A stretch of DNA of 64,000 nucleotides, from contig CM066289.1 in the NCBI GenBank assembly GCA_033816765.1, forward strand, positions 1,488,001 to 1,552,000. Reading direction: 5' to 3'. Shown one piece after another: positions 23,113 through 34,654 of this stretch (position 1 is its first letter; every line of letters starts with the position of its first letter). Both the position numbers and the translations under genes were made by a program. The DNA is from Nothopassalora personata. Its lineage: Eukaryota; Ascomycota; Dothideomycetes; Mycosphaerellales; Mycosphaerellaceae. The notes under the pieces are model-generated. The model made no database searches. It was not told the DNA's origin and was given only the letters and a program-made list of their open reading frames with translations.

Positions 23113-24064
23113 TCAAAGGGGTTGCAACCGCTTGTAGGCTTCGTTATTGAAGAATCCGAACCGACCAGCCAAGGCGTCGAGGCGTCGAGGCGTCAAGGCG
23201 CCGACGTGCTGTCGTTTTTGCTGAGCTACATTCCTCGATGCTTGGAACTACATGACTGTGACGGTACCTACCCCGCGCGACATATGATGCAGGACAATAC
23301 CCTTCATTCGCCTAGACTACGAATCGTGATGAGACGAACAAACGCGAACCTCTCAAGATGGTATCCTTCACGGTATGTTATGCTTTTCCATCGAAGTCAG
23401 CATCCTTGCTCATGGGAATGTCAACTCCAGTTTGGGGTCGTATTTCCCAGGGATGTCTCAGGTTGTACGCCAAGCTGACGGCACTCACTCGTCTGTGCCA
23501 CACACCTTGTCCAGCATCGATAAAGGTTCAGGAAATTGGCTTAGTCGGGACAAGAGAATTATCATCTTATCCCAGGCCACCACAACAACGAATTCCCCAA
23601 CTACTATGCAGTGTCGATCAGTCACCAAAATGCAGCTACAGGGACACCAAATTCTTGTGACGCTCTCTTGCCCAGCGTTCGATACGTGGCAAGAGGCGCA
23701 GGACAGCAGTCAGCTCCTCAGCGTTCAAGATTGCTAGCGTTTGACAGCTCGTCCCTGCAGAAGCTTCAATAAACAACCAGGATACAAGCGTCATGCTCGA
23801 AAGACATGACGCTGGAGACGGCTGCTTTGGTGATCTGGCAGATTGGTCGACTGGGTATCTCAGGAGATATCAGTCTGCCTGGCAGGAACTGGCGCACCTA
23901 CGAATGGGATGAACGAAATCGCAATCCTTTCTCGCATTATTGATGTTTGCGATTCCTGCCCAGCCCGCGACACCTTGAGCTGAAGACAGCATCATTCTCT
24001 GACTGGACAATAGCGGCAGAAAGGCCATCTTGTAACAGAGGCCACTACGAGAGGACCAGCAATC
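23113..24064. other. Intergenic, nothing recognised
   Basis: About 950 bp between two plus-strand genes. Short frames on the plus strand (23,122-23,737) are chance openings without family resemblance. A small imperfect repeat of ggcgtcga lies near 23,175-23,202. Confidence 0.6.
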
Positions 24065-25285
24065 ATGCCTCCAGCTGCCAGCCCTGGAAGCAGTACTAAT
24101 ACTCAAATCACAATCGGGATCATCATTCCTGTTATCGCGCTCGTGATTGGCGTCAGCTTTTTCTTCTGGTACACCGAAAGGCAACGGAGGAGACGAATGA
24201 CAGACAGTAGCTTGCCACCCGCTCGGTGGGCCAGGATTGGTAGCTTTCTCCACAACTACAATGACAAGGCCATCGAGGTATCAAAAAACCGCAGCGTCTT
24301 CAACGATGTTGAAGCATATCCAGCCAGAACCACCAGCTTGGCACCCCAGGCCTACATGCCGAAAGGGTTTCATGAGTTGTCAGATCGGGGCAAATGCGAG
24401 CTGCATGAATTGGAGAAGCTTGGTGAACTAGATGCCCACGACTCACCAGCACACGTGCCTTCCACGCCCGTGAACGGGACCTCCAGGTCACCCGACAAAG
24501 TGGAAACCATGGAGACCGTGAACCCAACGACAGCGCGCCAAAGCTGCGATCTGGATGCCACAGACCAGACCGAGGAGCCCACAATGTGTGAGAAGCGTAT
24601 GTCGTATCAGCACCGTGCCTGCGTCCTCTTCCGGTCCTGCTTACGTTCCAAAATCTTCGCCTCCCGCAAGCCATTAAGCAAATACAGCAAAGAAGCCCCC
24701 TCGTCCGTTTCCAGCGAAGCCGCCAAAGACCCCTCGAGCGCCGACTCTTCCGCACCACGCCACAGCTCTAAAATCGAGCTCTTGAAAGGCGGCACAAACC
24801 TCAACAAAGGAAAAGTCATCACCACTACCTGTAGCGAGGACTCTTTCGAAGATGCTGCCAGGGGTCATTACTCACCCACTGCCTCAGATATTTCCAACCC
24901 TCATGATCATAGTCGCACTCCATCCGCTATCACAAGTTCCTACAAAGGCAGGGGCAACTATCGCTCCTCGGAGGACATTGTAGAGATCGCGAAGATTGCT
25001 GAGCTGGGTGATCGTAATAATCTTCATGATGCAGAGCCGAATTCTCTACAATGTCCTATCAGCGAACGCTTCTCGGACTCGCCGCCTTCCTGGATGAAGC
25101 GTCTAAGCAACGACAAGAGCCAGAGGTCCAGCATGGGCGCCGACGAGAAGCTGAACGAAGCGAGTGCGGTCGGGCCATTGAGTGGAGCGGGAACACACGA
25201 CAGCTGGCATCGTGATGTTGAGATGAGTGCATCGAGTGCGACTTCGAATGAGAAAAGTTCGTCCCTCGTGCCTGTCGACTCTTGA
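24065..25285 (+). CDS. Single-pass membrane protein with Ser-rich cytoplasmic tail, function unknown
   Basis: Intronless frame of 406 residues. A short Ser/Thr/Pro N-terminus (residues 1-14) is followed by one strongly hydrophobic segment (about 15-36, IGIIIPVIALVIGVSFFFWY) and then a basic stop-transfer cluster (ERQRRRRM). The rest is hydrophilic and low-complexity, rich in Ser, Asp, Glu and Lys, with no enzyme motif. There is no cleavable signal peptide, so the protein probably has a very short outside part and a long inside tail, a layout common among fungal plasma-membrane proteins. The protein looks like lineage-specific material; no family is recognised. Confidence 0.7.
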   Translation: MPPAASPGSSTNTQITIGIIIPVIALVIGVSFFFWYTERQRRRRMTDSSLPPARWARIGSFLHNYNDKAIEVSKNRSVFNDVEAYPARTTSLAPQAYMPKGFHELSDRGKCELHELEKLGELDAHDSPAHVPSTPVNGTSRSPDKVETMETVNPTTARQSCDLDATDQTEEPTMCEKRMSYQHRACVLFRSCLRSKIFASRKPLSKYSKEAPSSVSSEAAKDPSSADSSAPRHSSKIELLKGGTNLNKGKVITTTCSEDSFEDAARGHYSPTASDISNPHDHSRTPSAITSSYKGRGNYRSSEDIVEIAKIAELGDRNNLHDAEPNSLQCPISERFSDSPPSWMKRLSNDKSQRSSMGADEKLNEASAVGPLSGAGTHDSWHRDVEMSASSATSNEKSSSLVPVDS

Positions 25286-25906
25286 CATTTGCTAATGCAT
25301 CGTGAGCAGATACGGCTCTCCTCCTCTCGGCAGCATCTTCAGCACAGCTCCAGAGGTCGAGATCGAGGCCAGGGCACAAGCCAGTAGAGGTGGCAGAAGA
25401 AGTCGTTCCTGATTATGATGATGCTGAAGCGAGGCAGGCGGAGCAGGATGCGTATGATATCGTAGAGGCTGCGAGCCCGACTCGAACGAATTTCAGAGTC
25501 TGATTTGTGAGGTTTCATGATGTGTTTGAGAATGGGAAAAGGATTCAAAGGGGAGATGCGGGGTCTTCGACACGATAGATAGGAGTGAGTGGCCCTATCG
25601 TTCGTCGTCGACATTGGTGTTCGTGCAGTGGTGTACCAATGGTGCTGTGGGCCTCTCAGGAGGAGTCCCGTGTCAAATTTGGCATGGGTGGTTGCCGTTG
25701 CTGTGCTCCACGAGATCGGAGCTGCTTTCAGAACATCCTGGGCGTCACTCTTATAGCGAAGAGCATACTACTTCCTTTGACTCCAGAAGTGCGTTGTGGT
25801 TGTCGATCTAGAGTTTCTTCACCGTCCGGATAGCTCCGCGTGGCTTGTAAACCTGCTGGAACTCACTAAAGGTTCAAAAGCTGTGACCTGAGTCTCGATT
25901 TCGACT
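25286..25906. other. Convergent intergenic region
   Basis: Lies between the 3' ends of the membrane-protein gene (+) and the ICL/PEP-mutase gene (-). No feature seen; the small frames at 25,585-25,833 are not gene-like. Confidence 0.6.
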
Positions 25907-26836
25907 CTATTGGTAAGCCTTTCCACCTACGCTCTCATCGAATGCCATGAGCTCCTTCAAACCACACGTCTCGAAAAGAGCTCCAGGTCCCATCTTCTGG
26001 TCCAAAGGCGGCTGTCCAGTCGTCTTTAGGGCTTCCAGAGACTGCCTATAAGCCGGAATAATAGCTTCCATCCCCAAGCACGGCCAGATCACAATTCTGA
26101 ATCCCATCTTATTCGCCTCCTCGTTACTCACCTGCGGCGTCCTCCCACCTTGAACCATATTCAACAAAACCGGAATCTTTGGCAACTTCTTAACAACCTC
26201 CCTCGCCTCCTCCAGATCCTGTATCGCCTCAAAGAACAACGCGTCAACTCCAATCTCAGCGGCCCCCTTCAACCTCTCAATCGCCTCATCAAACCCTCCA
26301 TTCCCCTCGGTATCCTTCCCCGCTCTTGCATCCGTCCTCGCGATGATCAAAATATCATCCCGGCTCTCGTCCCTCGCCCTACACGCCGCTCGTAATCGAT
26401 TGAAATACACTTCCCGCGATACCAACAGCTTCCCGCTCAAATGCCCGCACCTCTTCTCCTGAACTTGGTCCTCGATATGTAAAGCCGCAACGCCCGCTTG
26501 CGCATAACTTTGCACTGTTCTGGCGATATTAATGGGGCCGCCGTAGCCTGTGTCGGCGTCTGCGATCAAGGGGATGGAGGGGTTGATGGAGGCGATCATG
26601 GCGGCGTTTTGGTGCATGTCGCTAAAGGTTGCGAGGCCGAGATCTGCCATGCCCAGGCGGGACATGGACGTGCCAGCGCCGGTCATGTAGAGGCATTCGA
26701 AGCCGGCCGAGAGGGCGAGGCGGGCGGTTATTCCGTCGTAGACCCCTGGGGCGACGACGGTTTTCGAGGGGTCGGAGAGGAGTTGGCGGAGGCGTTGGAC
26801 GCCGGAGGGTTTGTCTGCTTGGCCGTTGGTTGACAT
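25907..26836 (-). CDS. Isocitrate lyase/PEP mutase superfamily lyase (2-methylisocitrate/dimethylmalate-lyase-like)
   Basis: Intronless, 309 residues, full length for the family. The (beta/alpha)8 barrel markers are present: GVYDG (31-35), the Mg2+-binding DADTGYGG (93-100), EDQ (122-124) and the signature KRCGH (128-132). Cys130 in this loop is the catalytic residue of the carbon-carbon lyases; true PEP mutases have a different loop, so a C-C bond-cleaving role on a 2-substituted malate or isocitrate is likelier than phosphonate chemistry. No peroxisomal or mitochondrial targeting signal is obvious (C-terminus KAYQ). Exact substrate undetermined; oxaloacetate hydrolase is another member of the same group. 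It is divergent from the SCP2 gene with a 0.7 kb shared upstream region. Confidence 0.9.
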   Translation of the reverse strand: MSTNGQADKPSGVQRLRQLLSDPSKTVVAPGVYDGITARLALSAGFECLYMTGAGTSMSRLGMADLGLATFSDMHQNAAMIASINPSIPLIADADTGYGGPINIARTVQSYAQAGVAALHIEDQVQEKRCGHLSGKLLVSREVYFNRLRAACRARDESRDDILIIARTDARAGKDTEGNGGFDEAIERLKGAAEIGVDALFFEAIQDLEEAREVVKKLPKIPVLLNMVQGGRTPQVSNEEANKMGFRIVIWPCLGMEAIIPAYRQSLEALKTTGQPPLDQKMGPGALFETCGLKELMAFDESVGGKAYQ

Positions 26837-27532
26837 GGTGGGTTGTTCGTCGCTGTCGATATTGCGGGGTGCTTCTGTGTCTAGTCGCTATGCTGCTGTG
26901 TAGCGATCGCCTGGTGTTAGATGCTGCCGATCGTTCCACGTAGCCAAAGAGCTCAATCAAGATAGACAGATACTTATACCTTCCTGCCTATCAGTTGGTT
27001 AACAGGTATGCCCGCCACATACGAGCATGCCTACCAGCTGGACGCCGATTACGGAGCAAAGGTCCACTCTCTTGATATAATGCTGACTCAATGTCCTCCA
27101 GAATCATGCCTGTATACGTATATCGACGTCAATGCGTGCAACGTCGTCTATGAGTTGCCAAACATCGCACAAGTCTCGGAGGAGGGTATCGGGCTTCGGC
27201 AGTGAGAGCAAACAAGGCTGAGTGTCACGAGATCGTTCTCGTTCCGGCGTTCGTGGCTCATGCCGTCCCATCGACCACTCTTTCACATGCTTTTGCTGCA
27301 AGCCGATCTGGGGTACATGCTTGTCGATCACCTCGGCACATGATGGCTAGACTTGGTGAAGTCATGTGTCGTCGGTGTCGTTGTCTTCTGATATAAGCAT
27401 GATATTCCTATTCTCCCGCGCTTCACTATTGATCGCGGCATTGACGGAGCAGCATCTTCACGCAGCTTTCATCATTCTCGTTGACTCCATCTCCACCTTG
27501 AGCTAACGAACAAACCGACAGCTACGATCAAC
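26837..27532. other. Divergent intergenic region
   Basis: Upstream region shared by the ICL/PEP-mutase-family gene (-) and the SCP2 gene (+). Only small non-gene-like frames are seen. No specific promoter element could be assigned. Confidence 0.6.
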
Positions 27533-28098
27533 ATGGGTCTCAAGGAAGGTGCGTTTTGAAGAACCCGCAGAGAGGCTGCCGACGCAGTCAATGAACCGAT
27601 CGCGCGTCATGGAGGTGATCTGCGGCTAACGAGTCTCTCCAAACAGAAGCATGGCCATCGTCGGCCTCGTTCGACGATCTCGCAGAGGCGCTCTCCAACC
27701 CACAATCGAAGAAGGATGCGATTAAGCAAGCAGGCACCATCTTTGCTTTCACGTTGAAGAATGACAAGGGAGAGGAGAAGTCATGGTTTATCGACCTGAA
27801 GGAGACGGGTGAGGTCGGCAAGGGTCTCGCACCCGAGGGCAAGAAGGCAGATGGTGAGTCTTGAAGACACTGCAAACAATGTCACTATGGAACGGTCGTC
27901 ACGGGAGCATGGACAACGCTGACACTCGGCATAGTCACAATGACCCTCAGCGACGAGAACTTCGCCAAGCTCATTGTTCAGAAGGCCAACGCACAGAAGC
28001 TGTTCATGAGCGGCAAGCTGAAGGTCAAGGGCAACGTCATGAAGGCTACGAAGCTGGAGCCCATTCTCAAGAGGGCTCAGCCAAAGGCCAAGCTCTAG
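27533..28098 (+). CDS. SCP2 sterol-carrier-domain protein, peroxisomal
   Basis: Three exons: 27,533-27,548 (only 16 nt), 27,647-27,853 and 27,935-28,098, with GT-AG introns of 98 and 81 bp; the splice sites give one frame of 128 residues. The product is a stand-alone SCP2 fold: a hydrophobic lipid-binding core through TIFAFTLKND, SWFIDLKETG and the amphipathic VTMTLSDENFAKLI and KLFMSGKLKVKGN blocks. It ends in AKL, a good type-1 peroxisomal targeting signal. SCP2 proteins bind fatty acyl-CoAs and sterols and deliver them within peroxisomes. The ATG was chosen because it opens the only frame compatible with the first intron. No frames disturb it; the minus-strand opening over it is a shadow. 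Confidence 0.9.
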
Positions 28099-28820
28099 CG
28101 TGTTGGCTCGATTGTGTTACGATTATATGCATTAGGACGGCGCCGTTGGTGGGAAGGCACCGCTTTGCGTAGAGACAAGTTGATAGCAGTATATCAATGG
28201 TTTGGGCACCTTCAAATATTGAGTCTCTGTCTTGCAGCACGTTTCTGCGGCGCGGGAGTGAAGTGCTGTATACCCCATGATTTCACGACAACTTCGCGAG
28301 ACGGTGTTGCGTTTGGGTGAAGACACGATGGGATTCCCCATGCAAACACGTGAACCGAATACTGTACAGTAACTTCATCGCTGCAGCACTGGTGGAAGCA
28401 ACCTGCCCGAGCGACTTTCGTATGTCTGGTGCATGTTTTGATGCTCGTGGTGAGTGAGAATGAGATTGCATTGGTGAAGTGTCTCAGCAAATCACGACTG
28501 GATACGCTGACGTGCAAGCGGCCTGGCTTTCTCCGCGAAATCCAGCTTCACTCGTCCCGTCTTTCTCACGCGAAGAAACACGACTCATGCCACGCACATC
28601 CACACAACACAAAACATTGGACCAATCGCGTACTGATTTCGATTCTGCGCATGGCAACATCAAGAACGTTCCAACCTTGCGCTGCGACTGCGACTGTACA
28701 TAATCCTGCGCATTCCCAGTTCCGGTGACGTTCCAGCGCACAACTTCACTCGACCAACTCGTCGAGACACCAACACATCGAGATTCGCACATCAGGTACT
28801 CGCGCGCCGCGAGAGGGAGC
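28099..28820. other. Intergenic, nothing recognised
   Basis: Holds the 3' flank of the SCP2 gene and the upstream region of the nucleoporin gene. No RNA gene or repeat seen. Confidence 0.6.
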
Positions 28821-31800
28821 ATGAGCAAGCGAGGACCAGGCGCAAACTTCAGCGGCGACGAAGAGAGATACGGTCTTCCACCGTTGACCTGGCAGACCGT
28901 CATGAATGATGAGGACAAACCCATGAAGGCCACCGCGGCTCAGATGGCCAAGAGAAAGTGAGTACATATACGGTAGATGCGACGACGCAGAGCGCGGTGA
29001 GATGAGGTATATGATGGCGTTGGGGTGGATGCGAGGGCATGGAGCGCTGGGCAATGCGATGACACGAGATGAATGGCAACACCATCTACAGCTCGTGAGC
29101 GCGGCGCCGCATAGCTATTCTGCCTGCAGCATCCTCGAACACAGCTAGACGTGCGATTCTCTTGGGACGCCCGGCTAACCACGCTTCCATGTAGGATTGC
29201 CGCAGGACGCAAACCTGCAGGAAGCCGATCGCGCGGGCCTTCTCCTGCCATCCCATCAGCTTTCAACCCAGCACCCTCACAAGGCAGCGGCCTCTTCGGC
29301 ACCAATCCGCAGCAGCAGCAGCAGTCACAGACGATGAACTTCGTGCCACCGACCAGCCAGTTCACATTCGGCTCGCAGACGCCATCGCCCGCCCCGTCGT
29401 TTGGAGGATTCGGCCAGTCTGCACCAGCGCCTGCCGCAGACACGCAGCAGAACGGCACGACCAACATGTTTGGAGCTGGGCAGTCTGTCGGTCCAAGTTT
29501 TGGGTCGACGTTCAGCAGCACGCCGCAGACTCCTGCACCACAGCAGAACGGCTTCGGTTTCGGTACACAATCGACGCAACCATCACAACAGACGAACAAC
29601 ACGTCATTCAGCGGGTTTGGCGCGACTCCGCAGAACGGCGTCACACCTACCAGCGCCACATTTGGCAGTTTCAACAAACCACAAGAGCCTGCACAGAACG
29701 GCACGAGCAGTCTGTTCAATGTGGGTGGCGCGCAACAGGAACCTCTGAAGCCCAGGAATTCCTTCACCGGCTTCCAGTTTACTGCACCCGCGCAGAATGA
29801 AACTCCGAAACCGAGCACACCATCGATTGGAGGCTTTCCTGGTTTGCAGCCGCAAGAGACGCAAAGTAAACCGAATGGTCTGTTCTCCTTTGGACAAAAA
29901 CCACAAGAAGCCAGCGATAAGCCGGCAAGTAATCCCTTCGCCGGGTTTGGGCAAAAGCCACAAGAGAACGGGAGCAGCTCCACGGCAGGCTTTGGACAGA
30001 CACAACAAGATGCGAGCAAATCGAATCCTCCTGTCGGTGGGATTGGACAATCTGCCACCACAACTGGGACGTCGCTGTTTTCCATGCCGAGCGCGAACGG
30101 TAGCAACGAGGCGAGCACGGGACAACAAACGCCGAAGCCGAGTATGTTTGGACAAGCACAGCAGAATGGGGATAAGCCTGCGGAGAGTCAGCCTTCAAAG
30201 ACTTCTCTCTTCAGCAGCCCCTTTGGTCAGACGGCATCGGCAGCTCCACAAGTCGAACAAACGACAGCGAAACCGAGCTCAGGTGGTATCTTCGGTGCAA
30301 GTACGTCCACATCCCAAACAGAGCAGTCAGTATCAAATCCTAGCACGGGCGGTCTGTTCGGAAATGCTACACCTTCGCAAGCACCTCAAGCGAACGGAGA
30401 ATCGAAAGGCCTGTTCGGCGCAAGCACGAGTGCATTTGCTCCACCCAAATCTGGGGGTAGCATCTTTGACACTGCTCCAAAAACCTCGTCCAACTTGAAG
30501 TTCAATTTCAGCTCAGCAGATCCATCACAGGTCTACAACGACACCAAGGACAAAGCTGCCGACGATAAAGAAGCTGAAAAGACCACCAACACAAATCCTT
30601 TCGGTACATCACAGCAAAATATGTTCGGTGCTTCACAAGCCCAGGCGGCGAGCTCAAGCTCTATGTTGGCTGGAGGTGCTCAGACACAGTCGAGCAGCTC
30701 ATTCTTCAAGCCTAGTGCATCTCAGCAAGATACCAGCATGACAACCCCTGGCAACACACCACAGAAGAACATTTTCGCTGCTTCAAGTCAGCAGCAGGCC
30801 ACCTCAGCTACCCCAGGCTCCAGTGCTACAGAGACGCCTGCGCCAAAGAGATCACTTTTTGACAGGATCAACAATCCTATTTTGGAACCGCCTGCTGCAG
30901 AGGAATCATCGATCGCACCTTCCACGACATCGGCTACTACTTCCTTGTTCCAGTCAGCACAGCCTTCGCAGACACTTGGGGAAACACCAAAGAAGAAAAG
31001 CATGTTCGAGCAGCCACCACCTTCCCAGCCCATTCATGACCCGCCCCAGACCAAGGGTCTAATCGATCGAATGCATCAACCTGCGCCACGGCAACCTCTG
31101 ACACCGGCACCACCCAGTGCTCCATCACATGCCTTCAATGTTCCCGCCACAGCACCAGCAGCACGCACGATCCCGCCTCAACAATCGCGACCCTCGGCTG
31201 CGACCGCTGCTGTGAGCGATGTTCCGGCGGCTCAGGTCGAGAGGTTCAGGCAACTGAACGAGGCCATGCTTGCTCATCTAAAATCACAAGACACTATGAA
31301 GGACTGGACGACCACTTTCGACTACTATATGACATCAGCTGCGGCGATACGCGGTACTGAGCCTCCAGCACCGCGAGCAGGGATTTCGACTGTATCTCAG
31401 ACACAGCAGAACGCATCCTCAATAACACAACCCAACATCTTTGCAACACAGGCTTCTAGATCGGTGGCGCCGACGAGCACACGTGGCGATGAAATACCGA
31501 GGGCTCCCACGAGTGACAGTATGTTTAGCAAGCCTCCAAGCACAGCGCCACCTGCAGCGAAGAAACGGCCCCATGAGGATGACGACGCCACACAGCCGCC
31601 AGCTACGGAGAAGCGGAGCAAGCCGAACGAGCCTCAGTATCCCAGCCTGTCCGTGAATGCTAGCAGCACCGCCAAGCTGTTCGCATCTGCAATTGACAGC
31701 TCGAAGAAAGCAGCGCCGGCTTCTGGCTTCCACCCCTCCACCTCTCTGTTCTCGGCCTCCGCACCAAAGACGTCCACCACAACAGATGCGTCCGCCACAA

Positions 31801-32834
31801 CAGAGGCGTTCGCCACAGCGAAAACCACGACTGGGTTTACGCCCAGCTTTGGGGCTGCTCCTGCTGGTAGTGGCAGCTTCCTCTCGGCGTTTGGTAGCAA
31901 AGCCAAGGCTGCCGAGGACGAGGCAAAGAAGAAGCGAATGGACGAAGATTACGATAGCGACGAAGAGACCAAAGAACAGTGGGAGGCGCGTGATCGCGAA
32001 AAGCAAGAGGCTAAGCGCAAGGAGATCGAAGCAGCTGCAAAAGCTGGCACGGGGTTCATGTTTGGGAGCGCACCTACAAACAAGGCAAAGGATGCAACCG
32101 CGGGTGAGAAAGCACAAGGTGCTGGAAACAACACTTGGAAGCCGGAGACACCCATCAAGTTCGGCGCAAGCACGACCGATCTCCCTTCAACTACGCCAGC
32201 GGTACCGCCTCCCAAGTTTGGCAACGGACTATTCGGTGCAGCTTCTACGCCTGCTGAATCAACACAAGAAGCTGGCAAGCTTGCTCCGCCATCTACTGGA
32301 TTCAGCTTCGGGCCCAAAGCATCTTCGCTTGATGCTTCGCGCGCAACGACGCCCGGCGTCACTACAGATGGCGAAGCGTCGAACTCCGGCGAGGCAAAGG
32401 ATGATGGCGACGAGCAGAGCGATCCACAGGCAGATGACATGACGTCCTTGCTGCCTGAGGAGCGAGCAGCTAACGAGATTGTACTCGAGCTACCGCACAT
32501 CATAACAAAGATTTTCGAGAAGGCCGACGACGATAGCCCAAAGCCGACGTGGCAAGGCAGGGGTGAAGGGAAGGCCTACGTCCTCAAGGAGAAATCGACT
32601 GGCAAGACACGCATCCTCCAAAAGGTTGGTGTCAATCAACTCGCACTCAACTTCAACCCCGTGAAGGGTGTGAAGTACGAACTGCATCCAAAGAAAGACA
32701 CGATGGTTATTGGCACTTTCTTCGATCACATTCACAGCAAGCCTGGCAAGCTACAACGCTACTTCCTCACGGCAGATACTGCCGATCAGGCGAAGGAACT
32801 GGCTAGGGTACTGACAGAGGGTATACCAAAATAG
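28821..32834 (+). CDS. NUP2: FG-repeat nucleoporin Nup2 (Nup50 family) with RanBP1-like domain
   Basis: Exons 28,821-28,957 and 29,195-32,834, one 237 bp intron, 1258 residues. The N-terminus starts MSKRG and contains the basic KATAAQMAKRK stretch, as in Nup50/Nup2 proteins where this end binds importin-alpha. About residues 70-450 form a long disordered tract with many FG, GLFG and SLF repeats that bind karyopherins. A second low-complexity Ser/Pro/Ala section follows. The C-terminal 120 residues (about 1134-1258) form a Ran-binding (RanBP1-like) domain with WQGRGEGKAYVLK and TGKTRILQK. The protein acts at the nuclear basket, dissociating cargo from importin-alpha with Ran-GTP. The intron is longer than its neighbours, but the KRK-IAAGRK junction reads naturally. 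Minus-strand openings across it are shadows. Confidence 0.88.
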
Positions 32835-33226
32835 GAGCATTGCGCTGGGAGTTTTGTTTGACGCCTGATGTGGACATTGTGAGCGTAAAGTTAGACAGAT
32901 TGGAGGCTCCGGAAGTTCAGCGCGGTGCATGACCATTAAGAGCGCGCTTAGAGTCGCGCCTAGTGTAGCATATGGATGGTGTTTGATGTCGCTGGTTACG
33001 TTCTCAGCTTTTGCAGTATTGACGTAAGCGTGATCGCCGTTGATCGATGGAGCGGATTCACGCACGGCGATTCGCGCCTGCCCTGTTTGACCTCGGCTGT
33101 GAGTTCTGATCACCTCGCGTACACCCACGCGGGCTCGCATGTAACCGTGAAGGGATATACAACATATCCAAGACGACCAATCTTCCCCTTTCCCTTCTCC
33201 CATTCCTCACACAACTCTCCATCACC

Positions 33227-34135
33227 ATGGCGCCCTCAGACTACTCCAAACCCTTCATCAACGTCAGCAGTCCCTACCCCTACGTGGCGGTAGTAGAACT
33301 CGACCGCCCCAAAAAACTCAACTCCTTCACATCCCAAATGTTCACAGACATCGGCTCCGTGTTCTCCCGCCTATCCATAGACCCAGAAGTCCGCGCCATC
33401 ATCCTCACAGCAGCTGGCGAGCGCGCTTTCACCGCGGGTCTAGACGTCGCAGCAGCTTCTGACGGTCTCATCGGTGGCGTGTCCAAACCCGACGAAGATG
33501 TTGCTCGCAAGGCCTGGGCTCTGAGACGGCACATCAAGGAGATTCAGGAACCGATTAGCGAGATTGAGAAGTGTGAGAAACCTGTGATTTGTTGTATGCA
33601 TGGAATCAGTTTTGGGGCGGCGATTGATATTTCGACTTGCTGTGATGTTCGGATCTGCGCGAGAGATACGCGGTTCTCGGTCAGGGAGGTTGCGATTGGG
33701 CTTGCGGCGGATGTGGGGACGTTGACGAGGTTGCCGCATACGCAGGTCCCGATGAGCTGGATTAAGGATATTTGTTTTACGGCGAGGGAGTTTGGGGCGG
33801 AGGAGGCGATGACGATGGGGTTTGTGAGTGGGGTGTTTGAGGATAAGAAGGCGTTGTTGGAGAGGGCCTATGAGCTGGCGAAGGATATTGCTACGAAGAG
33901 TCCGATTGCTGTGCAGGGGACGAAGGCCGTGATCAATTATTCGAGGGATCACTCCGTGGCTGATGGTAAGAAGGGCGGGCAGACGGTAGTTGTTGCATAT
34001 GATGAATGTGCTGACAGTCACTTAGGGCTTGACTATATCGCCGTGTGGAACGCCGCCATGCTGCAAACGAAAGACGTCAAAGATGCTCTGTTGTCAGGCA
34101 TACAGAAGCGGACGCCGACGTTTGAGAAGCTGTAG
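33227..34135 (+). CDS. Delta(3,5)-Delta(2,4)-dienoyl-CoA isomerase, enoyl-CoA hydratase/isomerase family
   Basis: Exons 33,227-33,965 and 34,026-34,135 (60 bp intron GTAAGA...CTTAG), 282 residues. The crotonase fold shows AFTAGLDV and GISFGAAID (oxyanion-hole glycine). The three acidic catalytic residues of rat ECH1 (Asp176, Glu196, Asp204) correspond to Asp134, Glu154 and Asp162 here with identical spacing, inside FSVREVAIGLAADVGTL. The enzyme isomerises 3,5-dienoyl-CoA to 2,4-dienoyl-CoA during oxidation of unsaturated fatty acids with odd-position double bonds. C-terminus FEKL is at best a weak peroxisomal signal. The intron length is a multiple of three and contains no stop, so the unspliced message would also be open; splicing is preferred because SVADGLDYIAVWNAAML is then continuous as in relatives. 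Confidence 0.9.
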   Translation: MAPSDYSKPFINVSSPYPYVAVVELDRPKKLNSFTSQMFTDIGSVFSRLSIDPEVRAIILTAAGERAFTAGLDVAAASDGLIGGVSKPDEDVARKAWALRRHIKEIQEPISEIEKCEKPVICCMHGISFGAAIDISTCCDVRICARDTRFSVREVAIGLAADVGTLTRLPHTQVPMSWIKDICFTAREFGAEEAMTMGFVSGVFEDKKALLERAYELAKDIATKSPIAVQGTKAVINYSRDHSVADGKKGGQTVVVAYDECADSHLGLDYIAVWNAAMLQTKDVKDALLSGIQKRTPTFEKL

Positions 34136-34654
34136 AAGATGTGAAAGGTCAATGCTAGAGCTTGCACGGGTCATCCAACATCAGCATCATTCACTTCTCA
34201 CTTCATCACCAGCGTTGAAGATGCACGCCTCGCAGCATTCACGGTCCAAGCTGTTGCCTTCACGTGCTATACACATTTCTACCCTGCCGCGACCTTCGCC
34301 GCTAGGTCTGCACCTTCACTCTCCGTGCTCGGATGCTTTTTCCGCCCTTCCCTCCCGTCAAAGTGGGGTGGGTGTTCTCACTGCCATATGACTGTCCTCA
34401 TCCAGGTCCTTGTCCAAGTCGTTGCCCAAATCACACAGATTGACTACGTGCACGGGCCTGACCTTCGCTTCCTGGGACTGCTTACCTATGCTGCTGTGGG
34501 TGGAAGGTGCGTTCAGCGGCACCTTCCACCTAATGTGGTACATTGCCGTCGGGAAGATTCGAAGCTTGGACAGACATCCTTGTCACTTGCCTCTGGCAAT
34601 GCTTTGTGCGCTGCATGTCATGCATAACGCTATGCTGCAATCATAATACATACG
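34136..34654. other. Convergent intergenic region
   Basis: 3' flanks of the isomerase gene (+) and the Hrd3 gene (-). Short frames only; no repeat seen. Confidence 0.6.

Noticed and set aside
28940..30118. Minus-strand open frame of 392 codons opposite NUP2
   Set aside because: It is a shadow of the FG-repeat coding sequence: Cys/Gly/Pro-rich low complexity mirroring the repeat codons, with no domain.
31419..32117. Minus-strand frame of 232 codons opposite NUP2
   Set aside because: Shadow of the Ser/Ala-rich region of NUP2; composition mirrors the real gene and no motif is present.
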